64,000 bases of DNA, taken from the NCBI GenBank assembly GCA_017302135.1, contig JAFLDZ010000001.1:496001-560000 (forward strand). Reading direction: 5' to 3'. The notes below the pieces were generated by a model, which saw nothing but the letters and a program-made list of their open reading frames with translations, was not told the DNA's origin and did no database searches. This DNA is from Lysobacterales bacterium (GTDB lineage Bacteria > Pseudomonadota > Gammaproteobacteria > Xanthomonadales > Xanthomonadaceae). The translations under genes were made by a program, and so were the position numbers. Below, piece by piece: positions 50,688 through 59,676 of this stretch; the stretch's first letter is position 1, and the number at the start of each line of letters is the position of its first letter.

Positions 50688-51906
50688 TTTTTGATGAACC
50701 CAATCTGGTTAAGACAGCATCGAAGAAGCCGGCAGGAGGTGAGTCGTCCGATGCGAACCCCGGGCCGGGGCGGAATATGGAACCCAGAATAATTGCAAGG
50801 TGATTCGGGTCAACAATGGAACTCGGAGAATCCTTGTCTCGCGTCAAAGCGAGAAAGGTCTCAATCATCACGATACGCTCACGCGCGTCTTCTTGACGCA
50901 TCATCTGATCCGACCATTGTCGGCCACTCACCCGAAGCAACCATAGAATCAGAAACGATGGCGCCCCAATCATTGACGCAGGCAAAATCCACACAGTCGC
51001 CCCAAGTTTTTCGGCATACTCTTTCCAAAAAAAAGGCAAAGAATATACCGAAAATCCAATCAATACAGCGCCAAAAATTGAAATTAAAACAAAGGCAAAA
51101 AGCCATTTTTTCGATAGTGCCCGGTGCTCTTTGAGCTTGCTTCCCCAGTATTCTCTAGGCGCTCTCAACTTCAATTCATTGTCATACGTCGCTCTCAGCT
51201 TGACCCACTCGCCTTGAATTTCTTTTCTTTGCTGAGAAGCCGCTCTTACGGAATTTTTAGAAGCACGAGACAATGCTTCCATCTTTTTTTCTGCAGAAGA
51301 AACGATAGCCTCTCTATCAGAATCCGCGCGCTTCAAGTAGATGTCGGAGCGAATTGTAGAACCGTAAATATCACCGAAAGCTTTCGTGATTGAAGTGGTC
51401 TCAACAAGGCCAGCGACCGCTGCGGAAAATATGGACAGACTCCGTAAAGAATCTTTTGAATCTCGCAGCTCTCGCTCAATATCTCCAGAAGCTATCAAAA
51501 TCATATAGATAGCCACATTGAAATCATGTTCCCCTACAGCAAAAGCACGAACGACGATTGGATTGTCTACAGTCAACAGATTTTTTTGGGTCAACTGTTC
51601 ATTGACATGCATGTCATGGGTAATCGCTTCGATCTTATCGAAAGATCGTCTGTCCGTTTTTGGCGGCGTAACCTTTATCGCAGATTGACGCCCATTCGAT
51701 AGCATGCGCTCCCAACCAAAAATCTGGCGTTCAATTACGTGCTCTGTAATTGGGATTTCAGACCAACGAGTACGATGCTTTTGGCCAAACTTACTCCAAC
51801 CGCTTATCTGGGATCGAACCCATTCATCAAAGGCCTCTGTTGTTTCAAAGGTTAGCGACTGCTCTGAGGGCAGGGCATATATCGTCAGCGGCTGATCAAA
51901 TTTCAT
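50680..51906 (-). CDS. DUF6161 family membrane protein (AT-rich)
   Basis: 408 residues. A soluble N-terminal half with a long helical/coiled segment (about 170-275, SDREAIVSSAEKKMEALSRA) is followed by a family-type stretch ELKLRAPREYWGSKLKEH and two membrane helices (about 278-300 and 312-335). I recognise the DUF6161 pattern, which has no known function. Ribosome site AAGGAG supports the start. Base composition is far below its neighbours (20 G+C of 60 in 51061-51120), pointing to recent acquisition. It overlaps the endopeptidase gene at its 3' end. Confidence 0.7.
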   Translation of the reverse strand: MKFDQPLTIYALPSEQSLTFETTEAFDEWVRSQISGWSKFGQKHRTRWSEIPITEHVIERQIFGWERMLSNGRQSAIKVTPPKTDRRSFDKIEAITHDMHVNEQLTQKNLLTVDNPIVVRAFAVGEHDFNVAIYMILIASGDIERELRDSKDSLRSLSIFSAAVAGLVETTSITKAFGDIYGSTIRSDIYLKRADSDREAIVSSAEKKMEALSRASKNSVRAASQQRKEIQGEWVKLRATYDNELKLRAPREYWGSKLKEHRALSKKWLFAFVLISIFGAVLIGFSVYSLPFFWKEYAEKLGATVWILPASMIGAPSFLILWLLRVSGRQWSDQMMRQEDARERIVMIETFLALTRDKDSPSSIVDPNHLAIILGSIFRPGPGFASDDSPPAGFFDAVLTRLGSSKSG

Positions 51907-51926
51907 CCCCCTACTCCTTGGAAGAC

Positions 51927-51949
51927 GCGCAGCCCATTGCGGGCTGCGC
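51927..51949 (-). terminator. hairpin after ppiB
   Basis: Perfect 9-base arms GCGCAGCCC / GGGCTGCGC with a 5-base loop, 27 bases after the ppiB stop on the minus strand and just before the DUF6161 ribosome site. No long T-run. Confidence 0.55.
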
Positions 51950-51975
51950 ATTAACTCGCTCGAGCGTTGCTGGAA

Positions 51976-52470
51976 TCAGGCTGCCAGAATCTTGTTCCAC
52001 TCGGCCACACGATCGGCCTTGGCGGCCAATGCCGCTTCGGCGTCACCTTCGATCGTCAGCGACTTGATGGTATCGCCCTGGCGGATCGAATCGACCACCT
52101 CCATGCCTTCGAGCACCTTGCCGAACACGGTGTGCTTGCCGTCGAGCCAGCCGCAGGGAACGTGGGTGATGAAGAACTGGCTGCCGTTGGTGGCGGGGCC
52201 GGCGTTGGCCATCGACAGCACGCCGCGCTCATGGCCGATGCCGTTGTTGGCTTCGTCCTCGAACTTGTAGCCCGGGCCGCCGGTGCCGCGGCCCTGCGGG
52301 CAACCGCCCTGGACCATGAAGTCGGCGATGACGCGATGGAAGATCAGGCCGTTGTAGAAACCGCGCTGGGCGAGGTTGACGAAGTTGGCGACGGTCAGCG
52401 GCGCCTTGTCGGCGTGCAACTGGATGCGGATCGGGCCGCGGTCGGTGTCGAAATGGGCGATCAGGCTCAT
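51976..52470 (-). CDS. ppiB: cyclophilin-type peptidyl-prolyl isomerase
   Basis: 164 residues with no signal peptide, so cytoplasmic. The catalytic region FHRVIADFMVQGGCPQG holds the active-site Arg and Phe/Met/Gln residues; SMANAGPATNGSQFFITHVP and WLDGKHTVFGKV are conserved. It speeds proline isomerisation during folding. Start has a CCGGAG ribosome site. Same length as E. coli PpiB. Confidence 0.95.
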   Translation of the reverse strand: MSLIAHFDTDRGPIRIQLHADKAPLTVANFVNLAQRGFYNGLIFHRVIADFMVQGGCPQGRGTGGPGYKFEDEANNGIGHERGVLSMANAGPATNGSQFFITHVPCGWLDGKHTVFGKVLEGMEVVDSIRQGDTIKSLTIEGDAEAALAAKADRVAEWNKILAA

Positions 52471-52611
52471 GGTCAGGCTCCGGTGGGGTCGAATCGATGG
52501 GATAACATCGACGGGATAAAAAGGGGCAACACCGTACCATGTCCGCCCTCCCCGGCGGACATGATCGGTGCGCCCCCTGGTCCTGTCATCAGCACCCGCA
52601 TCGGCGCCGGC

Positions 52612-53103
52612 TCAGAGCGCCTCGTCGGCCTGCACCCCTGCCTTGAACGTCGTGTAGACGATCACCGGAATTCCGGCGTCGGCGAGATATTCGTGTACCA
52701 GCGGCTGCACATCGACCCAGTCGAGGCCGCCCACCCCGGTGGCGAGGCGCGGCAGGGCGATGCTGGCGATCTTCTGGTCGTCGATCTCGGCGCGCAGCGC
52801 CTTCAGGGCATGGCGCACGTGCTGCAGGCTGGCCTTGCCCGGCTTGCCGCCGTGGTGGCCTTCGGCGCCTTCCTGGGTGAACAGATTGACGATGCGGCGG
52901 CCGTCGGCACCGGCCCAAGTCCACAGACCGCCGGATTTCGGATGCTCGGACTGGCAGTAATGACGGAAGTCCTTGTACAGGGCCGGGGCATGTTCGCGCA
53001 GCGACAGCGCCAGACCGGTATGGAAATCGTCGTTCGGGGCCACGCCATGGGCGATGGCCTCGGCGCGGGTCTTGAGGATGTCGCCGGTCACTTCCTGAAT
53101 CAT
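52612..53103 (-). CDS. macro domain protein
   Basis: 163 residues, a single macro (ADP-ribose-binding) domain: VTGDILKTRAEAIAHGV, IVNLFTQEG and LPRLATGVGGLDWVDVQPL are characteristic. The pattern 'LATGVGGLDW' resembles TARG1/DarG-type macrodomains, but the catalytic Lys seen in DarG after the 'VNF' strand is not obvious. No DarT-like toxin gene is adjacent. Probable roles are ADP-ribosyl hydrolysis or O-acetyl-ADP-ribose binding. Confidence 0.85.
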   Translation of the reverse strand: MIQEVTGDILKTRAEAIAHGVAPNDDFHTGLALSLREHAPALYKDFRHYCQSEHPKSGGLWTWAGADGRRIVNLFTQEGAEGHHGGKPGKASLQHVRHALKALRAEIDDQKIASIALPRLATGVGGLDWVDVQPLVHEYLADAGIPVIVYTTFKAGVQADEAL

Positions 53104-53232
53104 TCGGGTCGCCTTCTGGGCTGATTGGGATGCCTAAAGGCTCCCACGACAGCACCGGCGACGCCTTGTCGCGAGGCATGCGCGCGCCGCGCAAAATCAA
53201 CTAGAATCGGAAGGTTTCGTCCGGCGGCCGCA

Positions 53233-53457
53233 TCAACTGCGGCGATGCGCCAGCAGCGAGAACAACATCCCGCTCCATCCGGCCGCAAACATGCAGCCGC
53301 CGATGATCAACAGCGGCAGGCGCAGGGTGCCGGGAACCGCCTGCGACAGCGCAGTCCCGGGCACGTAGTGCAATACCAGCCCCAGTCCGAGCAATAAAAA
53401 ACCGCCGATATCGAGCGCGAGCAGCCACAGCGGCGGCTTCCATGGAGTCTTGGGCAT
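53233..53457 (-). CDS. small two-helix membrane protein (DUF1418-like)
   Basis: 74 residues with two hydrophobic helices (about 10-30 and 44-66) and a basic C-terminal end. It is similar in size and layout to DUF1418 proteins such as E. coli YbjC, but the match is by appearance only. Divergent from typA. Confidence 0.5.
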   Translation of the reverse strand: MPKTPWKPPLWLLALDIGGFLLLGLGLVLHYVPGTALSQAVPGTLRLPLLIIGGCMFAAGWSGMLFSLLAHRRS

Positions 53458-53511
53458 ACGTTTTCCGGAAGTCTGAACAGGGCAACCGAGCCATTACTCC
53501 CGGCTGCCGGC

Positions 53512-53517
53512 TATAAT
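53512..53517 (+). promoter_or_regulatory. -10 box upstream of typA
   Basis: TATAAT, 56 bases before the typA ATG. The -35 region at normal spacing is weak (GAGCCA). Confidence 0.5.
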
Positions 53518-53573
53518 AGTCGGCTTCCTTCACGACAAATCAGCATCCGGTCACCCCCGGGCGCCCATTCGCC

Positions 53574-55418
53574 ATGTCCATTGAACGCCTGCGCAACATC
53601 GCCATCGTCGCCCACGTCGACCACGGCAAGACCACCCTCGTCGACCAGCTGCTGAAGCAGTCGGGCACCTTCAGTGAGCGGACGGTCACCACCGAACGCA
53701 TGATGGACAGCAACGATCTCGAAAAGGAACGTGGCATCACGATCCTCTCGAAGAACACCGCGATCCGCTGGAAATCGCCCGAGGGCGAGGAGTACCGGAT
53801 CAATATCGTCGACACCCCCGGGCATGCCGACTTCGGCGGCGAAGTCGAGCGCGTGCTGTCGATGGTCGACTCGGTGCTGATCCTGGTCGACGCGATGGAC
53901 GGCCCGATGCCGCAGACCCGCTTCGTGACCCAGAAGGCCTTCGCGATGGGCTTCAAGCCGATCGTCGTCGTCAACAAGGTCGACCGTCCGGGCGCCCGCC
54001 CGGACTGGGTGCTGGACCAGACCTTCGACCTGTTCGACCGTCTCGGCGCCACCGACGAACAGTTGGACTTCCACACCGTCTACGCCTCGGCGCTGCACGG
54101 CTACGCCGGCCTCGACCCGAGCGTGCGCAGTGGCGACATGACCCCGCTGTTCCAGACCATCATCGACCACGTCGCGCCACCGCCGGTCGATCTGGAAGGT
54201 CCCTTCCAGATGCGCGTGACCTCGCTGGACTACAGCAACTACGTCGGCATCATCGGCGTCGGCCGCATCCAGCGCGGCAAGATCAAGACCAACCAGCAGG
54301 TCACGGTGATCGACCGCGAAGGCAAGACCCGCAACGCGAAAGTGCTCCAGGTGCTCGGCTTCCTCGGCCTCGAACGCCATGAAGTGAAGGAAGCCCAGGC
54401 CGGCGACATCATCGCCATATCCGGGATCGAAGGCCTCGGCATTTCCGACACCATCTGCGACACCTCCAAGGTCGAACAATTGCCGGTACTGACCGTCGAT
54501 GAGCCGACGATCTCGATGACCTTCCAGGTCAACGATTCGCCGTTCGCCGGCGTGAAAGACCGCAGCGGCGGCAAATTCCTGACCTCGCGTCAGCTGCGCG
54601 ACCGCCTGATCCGCGAGACCCAGCACAACGTCGCGCTGAAGGTCGAAGACACCGCCGACGCCGACAAATTCAAGGTCAGCGGTCGTGGCGAACTGCATCT
54701 GTCGATCCTGATCGAAACCATGCGCCGCGAAGGCTACGAGTTGGCCGTCTCGCGCCCGGAAGTGATCATCAAGGAGATCGACGGCGAGAAGATGGAGCCG
54801 TTCGAGGCTCTGGTGGTCGATCTGGAAGAGCAGTACCAGGGCGGCGTGATGTCGCGCCTCGGCGAGCGCAAAGCGCAGCTCACCAACATGGAGCCGGACG
54901 GCAAGGGCCGCGTGCGCATCGATTTCATGATCCCGGCACGTGGTTTGATCGGCTTCCAGACCGAATTCCGCACGATCACCGCGGGCACCGGCCTGCTGTT
55001 CCACGTCTTCGACCATTACGGCCCGAAGACCGATGGCGATATCGGCCAGCGCCAGAACGGCGTGCTGATCTCCAACGGCACCGGCCCCTCGCCCGCCTAT
55101 GCGCAGATCGCGATGCAGGAACGCGGCCGGCTGTTCATCGAGCCGGGCGACGAAATCTACGAAGGCCAGATCGTCGGTATCCACTCCAAGGACAACGACC
55201 TCACCGTCAATGCGCTGCGCGGCAAGCAGCTCACCAACTTCCGCGCTTCGGGCAAGGACGACGACGAAGGTCTGATTCCGGCGATCAAGTTCTCGCTGGA
55301 ACAGGCGCTGGAATTCATCGACGACGACGAGCTGGTGGAAATCACCCCCAAGGCGATCCGCCTGCGCAAGAAGCAGCGCACCGAGACCGACCGCAAGCGC
55401 GCGTCGCGCGCTGCGTAA
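53574..55418 (+). CDS. typA: ribosome-associated translational GTPase TypA/BipA
   Basis: 614 residues. G-domain motifs: AHVDHGKTT (P-loop), [22 protein letters not shown]-like domains III and V and the BipA-specific C-terminal domain follow ([36 protein letters not shown]). It assists 50S ribosome assembly and stress and cold adaptation. Full length and intact. Preceded by its own -10 box; a DUF2127 gene follows 22 bases downstream. Confidence 0.97.
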   Translation: MSIERLRNIAIVAHVDHGKTTLVDQLLKQSGTFSERTVTTERMMDSNDLEKERGITILSKNTAIRWKSPEGEEYRINIVDTPGHADFGGEVERVLSMVDSVLILVDAMDGPMPQTRFVTQKAFAMGFKPIVVVNKVDRPGARPDWVLDQTFDLFDRLGATDEQLDFHTVYASALHGYAGLDPSVRSGDMTPLFQTIIDHVAPPPVDLEGPFQMRVTSLDYSNYVGIIGVGRIQRGKIKTNQQVTVIDREGKTRNAKVLQVLGFLGLERHEVKEAQAGDIIAISGIEGLGISDTICDTSKVEQLPVLTVDEPTISMTFQVNDSPFAGVKDRSGGKFLTSRQLRDRLIRETQHNVALKVEDTADADKFKVSGRGELHLSILIETMRREGYELAVSRPEVIIKEIDGEKMEPFEALVVDLEEQYQGGVMSRLGERKAQLTNMEPDGKGRVRIDFMIPARGLIGFQTEFRTITAGTGLLFHVFDHYGPKTDGDIGQRQNGVLISNGTGPSPAYAQIAMQERGRLFIEPGDEIYEGQIVGIHSKDNDLTVNALRGKQLTNFRASGKDDDEGLIPAIKFSLEQALEFIDDDELVEITPKAIRLRKKQRTETDRKRASRAA

Positions 55419-55440
55419 ATCGCGGCCTGTTCGCGCCGAC

Positions 55441-55941
55441 ATGCAACAGGATGCGCCCTACGACCCGAGTCCACGGGCGCATCCCGGCCTGCATGTCATC
55501 GCGATCATCGAATCGTTCAAGGGCGCGCTGGCGCTGTTGACCGCAAGTGGATTGGAAGTGCTGGGCCCGGCGCCGATCCGTGCGTTCATCCATCGACTGA
55601 TCGAGTTGTTCCAGCTCGATGCGCAGCACAGTGCGCTCTCGGTTTTCATGCGCAAGGTCAACCCCGAGTCGGTGCATTGGGCCGCTGCTGTCGTTGCCGC
55701 CTACGGCTTGCTGCATCTGCTCGAATCCTGGGGACTGTGGCGCGCGAAAGCATGGGCCTCGTGGCTGGGGTGCATCACTGCAGCGATCTATCTCCCGTTC
55801 GAGTTCTACGCGCTGATCACCCGACCGGGTTGGATCGCGCTGGTCGTGGTCGCGATCAATCTGGCGATCGTGTGGGTACTGGCCCGCGATGTGCTCAAAC
55901 GCCATCGCGCCGAGAAGTTCGCAACGCTCCCGTCGCACTGA
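55441..55941 (+). CDS. DUF2127 domain membrane protein
   Basis: 166 residues with four hydrophobic helices. Characteristic segments are GLHVIAIIESFKGALALLTA and EFYALITRPGWIALVVVAIN. The family has no established function. Begins 22 bases after typA, so probably co-transcribed. Confidence 0.8.
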   Translation: MQQDAPYDPSPRAHPGLHVIAIIESFKGALALLTASGLEVLGPAPIRAFIHRLIELFQLDAQHSALSVFMRKVNPESVHWAAAVVAAYGLLHLLESWGLWRAKAWASWLGCITAAIYLPFEFYALITRPGWIALVVVAINLAIVWVLARDVLKRHRAEKFATLPSH

Positions 55942-56023
55942 GCCGCAACCGAGCTTGCGCAGCGGGGGCCGATAGCGAATTCTTGGCATCCGCGAAACCT
56001 CCGCCATCCGCCGGGAACCGCCC

Positions 56024-57664
56024 ATGTCGCTTCGACCGATCGTCGCGCTCTCCTGTTGCCTCGCGTTGGCGCCGACGATCGCCTACGTCGGCGCACGCGC
56101 AGCCAAACCCACGATCTCCGGTGACACCGTAACGCCGGTCGGCTTCGCATTCGAAGAGGCGACCATCGCTGGCCTGCAGGCGCGCATGCGCTCGGGCGAC
56201 ATCGATAGCCGACGGCTGACCCGTGCGTATCTCGACCGCATCGCCGCCATCGACGATGCAGGTCCGATGCTCAATGCGGTGATCGAACTGAATCCCGACG
56301 CGATGCGCGAAGCCGCCGCGCTGGACGCCGAGCGCAAGGCGGGCAAATTACGCGGCCCGCTGCACGGCATTCCGGTGCTGCTCAAAGACAATATCGATGC
56401 GGTGCCGATGGCGAACTCAGCCGGTTCGCTCGCGCTGGCCGATCATCGTCCGAAGACCGATGCACCGCTGGTCGCACGGCTGCGCGCAGCCGGCGCGGTG
56501 ATCCTGGGCAAGACCAATCTCAGCGAATGGGCCAATTTCCGCTCTTCGCAATCCACCTCGGGCTGGAGCGGACGGGGTGGACAGACCCGCAATCCGTATG
56601 CGCTCGACCGTAGTCCCTGCGGTTCCAGTTCGGGAACCGGCGCGGCGATCGCCGCGAATCTGGCGACTGTCGGTATCGGTACCGAAACCGACGGCAGCAT
56701 CCTCTGCCCATCCGCCATGAACGGACTGGTCGGCATCAAACCGACAGTCGGTCTGATCATCCGCAGCGGCATCATTCCGATCTCGTCCTCGCAGGACACC
56801 GCCGGACCGATGGCGCGCACCGTCACCGATGCGGCCATCGTCCTCGGCGTGCTGACATCGCCAGGTTCCGACGAATTCGCGACCCGCAGTGCAGGGGATT
56901 CCGGCAAAAACTATGCTGCCGCCCTTTCGCCCGATGCGTTGAAGGGCGCGCGCATCGGCGTGCTGCGCGACAGGATGGGCTATCAGCCGGCGCTGGATGC
57001 TGCATTCGAACGGGCGTTGATCGCGTTGCGTGCGGCCGGCGCAGAAGTGGTCGATGCCGAAATCGCCACCGCCGGGCAATGGAACGACGCCGAATCCGAA
57101 GTGCTGTTCCACGAATTCAAGGCGGGACTGAACCGCTATCTGGGCGAAAGCGGCGCGCCGGTCGCATCACTGGCCGAACTGATCGCCTACAACAACGCGC
57201 ATGCCGACATGGAAATGCCGTGGTTCGGGCAGGACCTGTTCGAACGCGCGCAAGCGAAAGGGCCGCTGACCGACAAGGTTTATCTGGAAGCGCGTGCGAA
57301 CGCCATCCGGCTGGCGAAAGACGAAGGCTTGGATGCCACGCTCAAGGCGCAGCGCTTGGATGCGCTGGTGGCGCCGACCACCTCGTCGGCGTGGATGATC
57401 GATCCGATCAACGGCGACCACTTCAGCGGCGCCGGGTACGGCGTGGCTGCGGTCGCGGGCACGCCCAGCATCACCGTGCCGATGGGCGACGTGCACGGAC
57501 TGCCGGTGGGGATCGTATTCATGGGCGCGGCATGGAGCGAGGCGAAGTTGATCGGCTATGCGTTCGACTACGAACAAGCCACGCATGCGCGCAAGCCGCC
57601 GACGTTCGCACCCTCGATCGGAGCATCGACGGCCACGGTGCCGCAGGAAGTCGATGTTCGCTGA
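56024..57664 (+). CDS. exported amidase-signature family hydrolase
   Basis: 546 residues. N-terminal signal segment (PIVALSCCLALAPTIAYVGA) suggests periplasmic location. The Ser-cisSer-Lys triad is present: Lys in PVLLKDNIDAVPM, Ser in GSSSGTGAAIAANLA and nucleophilic Ser in TETDGSILCPSAMNGLVG. It is not a GatA (no tRNA-amidotransferase partners and it is exported), and it probably hydrolyses amides or peptide amides. Its last codons overlap the TauE/SafE gene. Confidence 0.9.
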   Translation: MSLRPIVALSCCLALAPTIAYVGARAAKPTISGDTVTPVGFAFEEATIAGLQARMRSGDIDSRRLTRAYLDRIAAIDDAGPMLNAVIELNPDAMREAAALDAERKAGKLRGPLHGIPVLLKDNIDAVPMANSAGSLALADHRPKTDAPLVARLRAAGAVILGKTNLSEWANFRSSQSTSGWSGRGGQTRNPYALDRSPCGSSSGTGAAIAANLATVGIGTETDGSILCPSAMNGLVGIKPTVGLIIRSGIIPISSSQDTAGPMARTVTDAAIVLGVLTSPGSDEFATRSAGDSGKNYAAALSPDALKGARIGVLRDRMGYQPALDAAFERALIALRAAGAEVVDAEIATAGQWNDAESEVLFHEFKAGLNRYLGESGAPVASLAELIAYNNAHADMEMPWFGQDLFERAQAKGPLTDKVYLEARANAIRLAKDEGLDATLKAQRLDALVAPTTSSAWMIDPINGDHFSGAGYGVAAVAGTPSITVPMGDVHGLPVGIVFMGAAWSEAKLIGYAFDYEQATHARKPPTFAPSIGASTATVPQEVDVR

Positions 57665-58433
57665 CCCTGATGTCCAACTCTGGCTGCTGACCGCGCTCGC
57701 CGGCTTCGCCGCCGGCCTGATCGACAGCATCGTCGGCGGCGGTGGACTGGTGCTGACGCCGGCCATGCTCAATCTGCACCCGGGGCTGCAGATCCTTCAG
57801 GCCATCGGCACCCAGCGCACCAGTTCGATCCTCGGCACCAGCGTCGCGGCATGGAATTATCTGCGCCGCATCCGGGTCGAGCGCCGGGTACTTTTACCCG
57901 CGTGCATCGCCGCCTTGAGCGCATCGGCGGTCGGCGTGCAGTTCGCGAAGCGCATCGATCCGGACATCCTCAAGTGGACGGTGCTCTCGATCTGCGTCGT
58001 GCTCGCGATCTACACCGCGCTGCGCAAGGATCTGGGGCTGCGCGAAGACCGTCGCTTCCACCCGAAACACGAAGCGATGGCCGCCGCCGGCATCGGCGCG
58101 GCCACCGGTTTCTACAACGGCCTGATCGGCCCGGGCACCGGCACGCTCATGGTGTTCGCGTTCGTCAGCTTCCTCGGCCTCGATTTCCTGAAGTCGTCGG
58201 CGGTGTCGAAAACCACCAACGTCGCCGCCGATCTCAGTTCATGGACGGTGCTGATGTTCGGCGGCTATGTGATCTGGGCGCTGGCGCTGCCGCTGATCGT
58301 CGGCAACATGATCGGCAGTTACATCGGCAGTCATCTCGCGATCAAACGCGGTCAGGGCTTCGTACGCGCGGTGTTCCTGATCATCGTGTTGGCACTGATC
58401 GCAAGGCAGGCGTGGCTGTTGATCCAGGCCTGA
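57654..58433 (+). CDS. TauE/SafE family sulfite/anion exporter
   Basis: 259 residues with about eight hydrophobic helices in two similar halves: GFAAGLIDSIVGGGGLVLTP at the start and AATGFYNGLIGPGTGTLMVF in the second half, the diagnostic Gly-rich repeats. Transports small organic or sulfur anions; substrate unknown. The ATG at 57654 overlaps the amidase stop by 11 bases, so the genes are coupled. Confidence 0.9.
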   Translation: MFADPDVQLWLLTALAGFAAGLIDSIVGGGGLVLTPAMLNLHPGLQILQAIGTQRTSSILGTSVAAWNYLRRIRVERRVLLPACIAALSASAVGVQFAKRIDPDILKWTVLSICVVLAIYTALRKDLGLREDRRFHPKHEAMAAAGIGAATGFYNGLIGPGTGTLMVFAFVSFLGLDFLKSSAVSKTTNVAADLSSWTVLMFGGYVIWALALPLIVGNMIGSYIGSHLAIKRGQGFVRAVFLIIVLALIARQAWLLIQA

Positions 58434-58455
58434 CACTCGAACACCGATGCAACCG

Positions 58456-59676
58456 TCACACGCCTGCCGCGTGACGCCACAGCGCGCGATTGAGCGGCGC
58501 GAGCTTGCCGACGAGCCCAAGCGCAGGGCCGCGCAACAATGTCGTGGCGACATCGTCATTGGAAAACATGCGGTTGATCGCGCTGAAGGCATGCGCCGAC
58601 GCGGTGGCGTCACTGCGTCGGGCACGGGCCCAGCGCGCGAGACGATGCGGCGCAGCCCAGTCGGCGCGTCGTGCCTGCGCAGAGGCGATGGCATCGCGCA
58701 GCGCGGACACATCGCGCAGGCCCAGGTTCACGCCCTGCCCGGCCAGCGGATGCACGACGTGCGCGGCATCGCCAATGGCGAGCACGCGACCGGCGACGTA
58801 GGCGTCGGCGAGCTGTCGGCGCAGCGGAAAGGCGGTGCGTTTGCTCAGCGGGCGGACATCGCCGAGACGCGAAGCGAAGGCGCGGGTGAGTTCTTCGGCG
58901 AACGCCGCATCGTCGAGCGCAGCGAGGCGCACTGCTTCGGCGTCGGGCAAGGTCCAGACGATCGACGAGACGTTCGCCGCCTGCGGCCAAGGCGCGCACG
59001 GCAGAAACGCCAGCGGCCCGGTCGGCAGGAACCGCTGCCACGCGGTGTCTTCATGCGAACGCTCGGTCGCGACGTAGGCGACCACGCCGCGCTGGCCATA
59101 GTCTTCGGTTTTCGTGCCGATACCTGCCAATTGGCGCAGCGTCGAACGCCCGCCATCGGCGGCGATGGCGATACGCGCTTCCACACGCAAACCATCGTCG
59201 AGCTCCAACGTGGCGCCTTCTTCATCCTGCTCCAGCGCGACCACGCTGGCCGGACAACGCACGATCACGTTCGACTGCCGCAACGCCGCCCACAAGCGGT
59301 CCTGCAGCAGTGCGTGCTCGACGATCCAACCCAGTTGCTTCACTGCGAAGGCATCGGCATCGAACCGCAATTCGTCGCCACCGGCCGCGTCCCACACGCG
59401 CATGCGCCGATAGGGATGCGCGCGTGCATCGCGCACAGCAGCCCACACCCCGATCGATTCGAACAGCGCGGCGTTGTCGGGCGCGAACGCGTACACGCGC
59501 GGATCGGCGTCCGTGGACAGCCATGCCGGCGCTTCGGCATGCTCGATCAGCGTCACCTGCAGACCCTGCTGCGCCAGCGCCAGCGCGCAGGCGGCGCCGA
59601 CCACGCCACCGCCGACGATGGCGGCATCCGCGCGGCGGCCGGGGTTGGTTCGACGTTCGCTCATCCGACGGCTCAT
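58456..59676 (-). CDS. UbiH/UbiF/UbiI family ubiquinone hydroxylase
   Basis: 406 residues, FAD-dependent aromatic hydroxylase. FAD loop AIVGGGVVGAACALALA, the second FAD motif AIGDAAHVVHPLAGQGVNLG (the UbiF/UbiI-like form). RVYAFAPDNAALFESIGVW is typical. It hydroxylates the ubiquinone ring at one of C1, C5 or C6; the position cannot be told from sequence. The ATG at 59676 overlaps the stop of ubiH (ATGA) and has a GAGGTGG ribosome site. Confidence 0.9.
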   Translation of the reverse strand: MSRRMSERRTNPGRRADAAIVGGGVVGAACALALAQQGLQVTLIEHAEAPAWLSTDADPRVYAFAPDNAALFESIGVWAAVRDARAHPYRRMRVWDAAGGDELRFDADAFAVKQLGWIVEHALLQDRLWAALRQSNVIVRCPASVVALEQDEEGATLELDDGLRVEARIAIAADGGRSTLRQLAGIGTKTEDYGQRGVVAYVATERSHEDTAWQRFLPTGPLAFLPCAPWPQAANVSSIVWTLPDAEAVRLAALDDAAFAEELTRAFASRLGDVRPLSKRTAFPLRRQLADAYVAGRVLAIGDAAHVVHPLAGQGVNLGLRDVSALRDAIASAQARRADWAAPHRLARWARARRSDATASAHAFSAINRMFSNDDVATTLLRGPALGLVGKLAPLNRALWRHAAGV

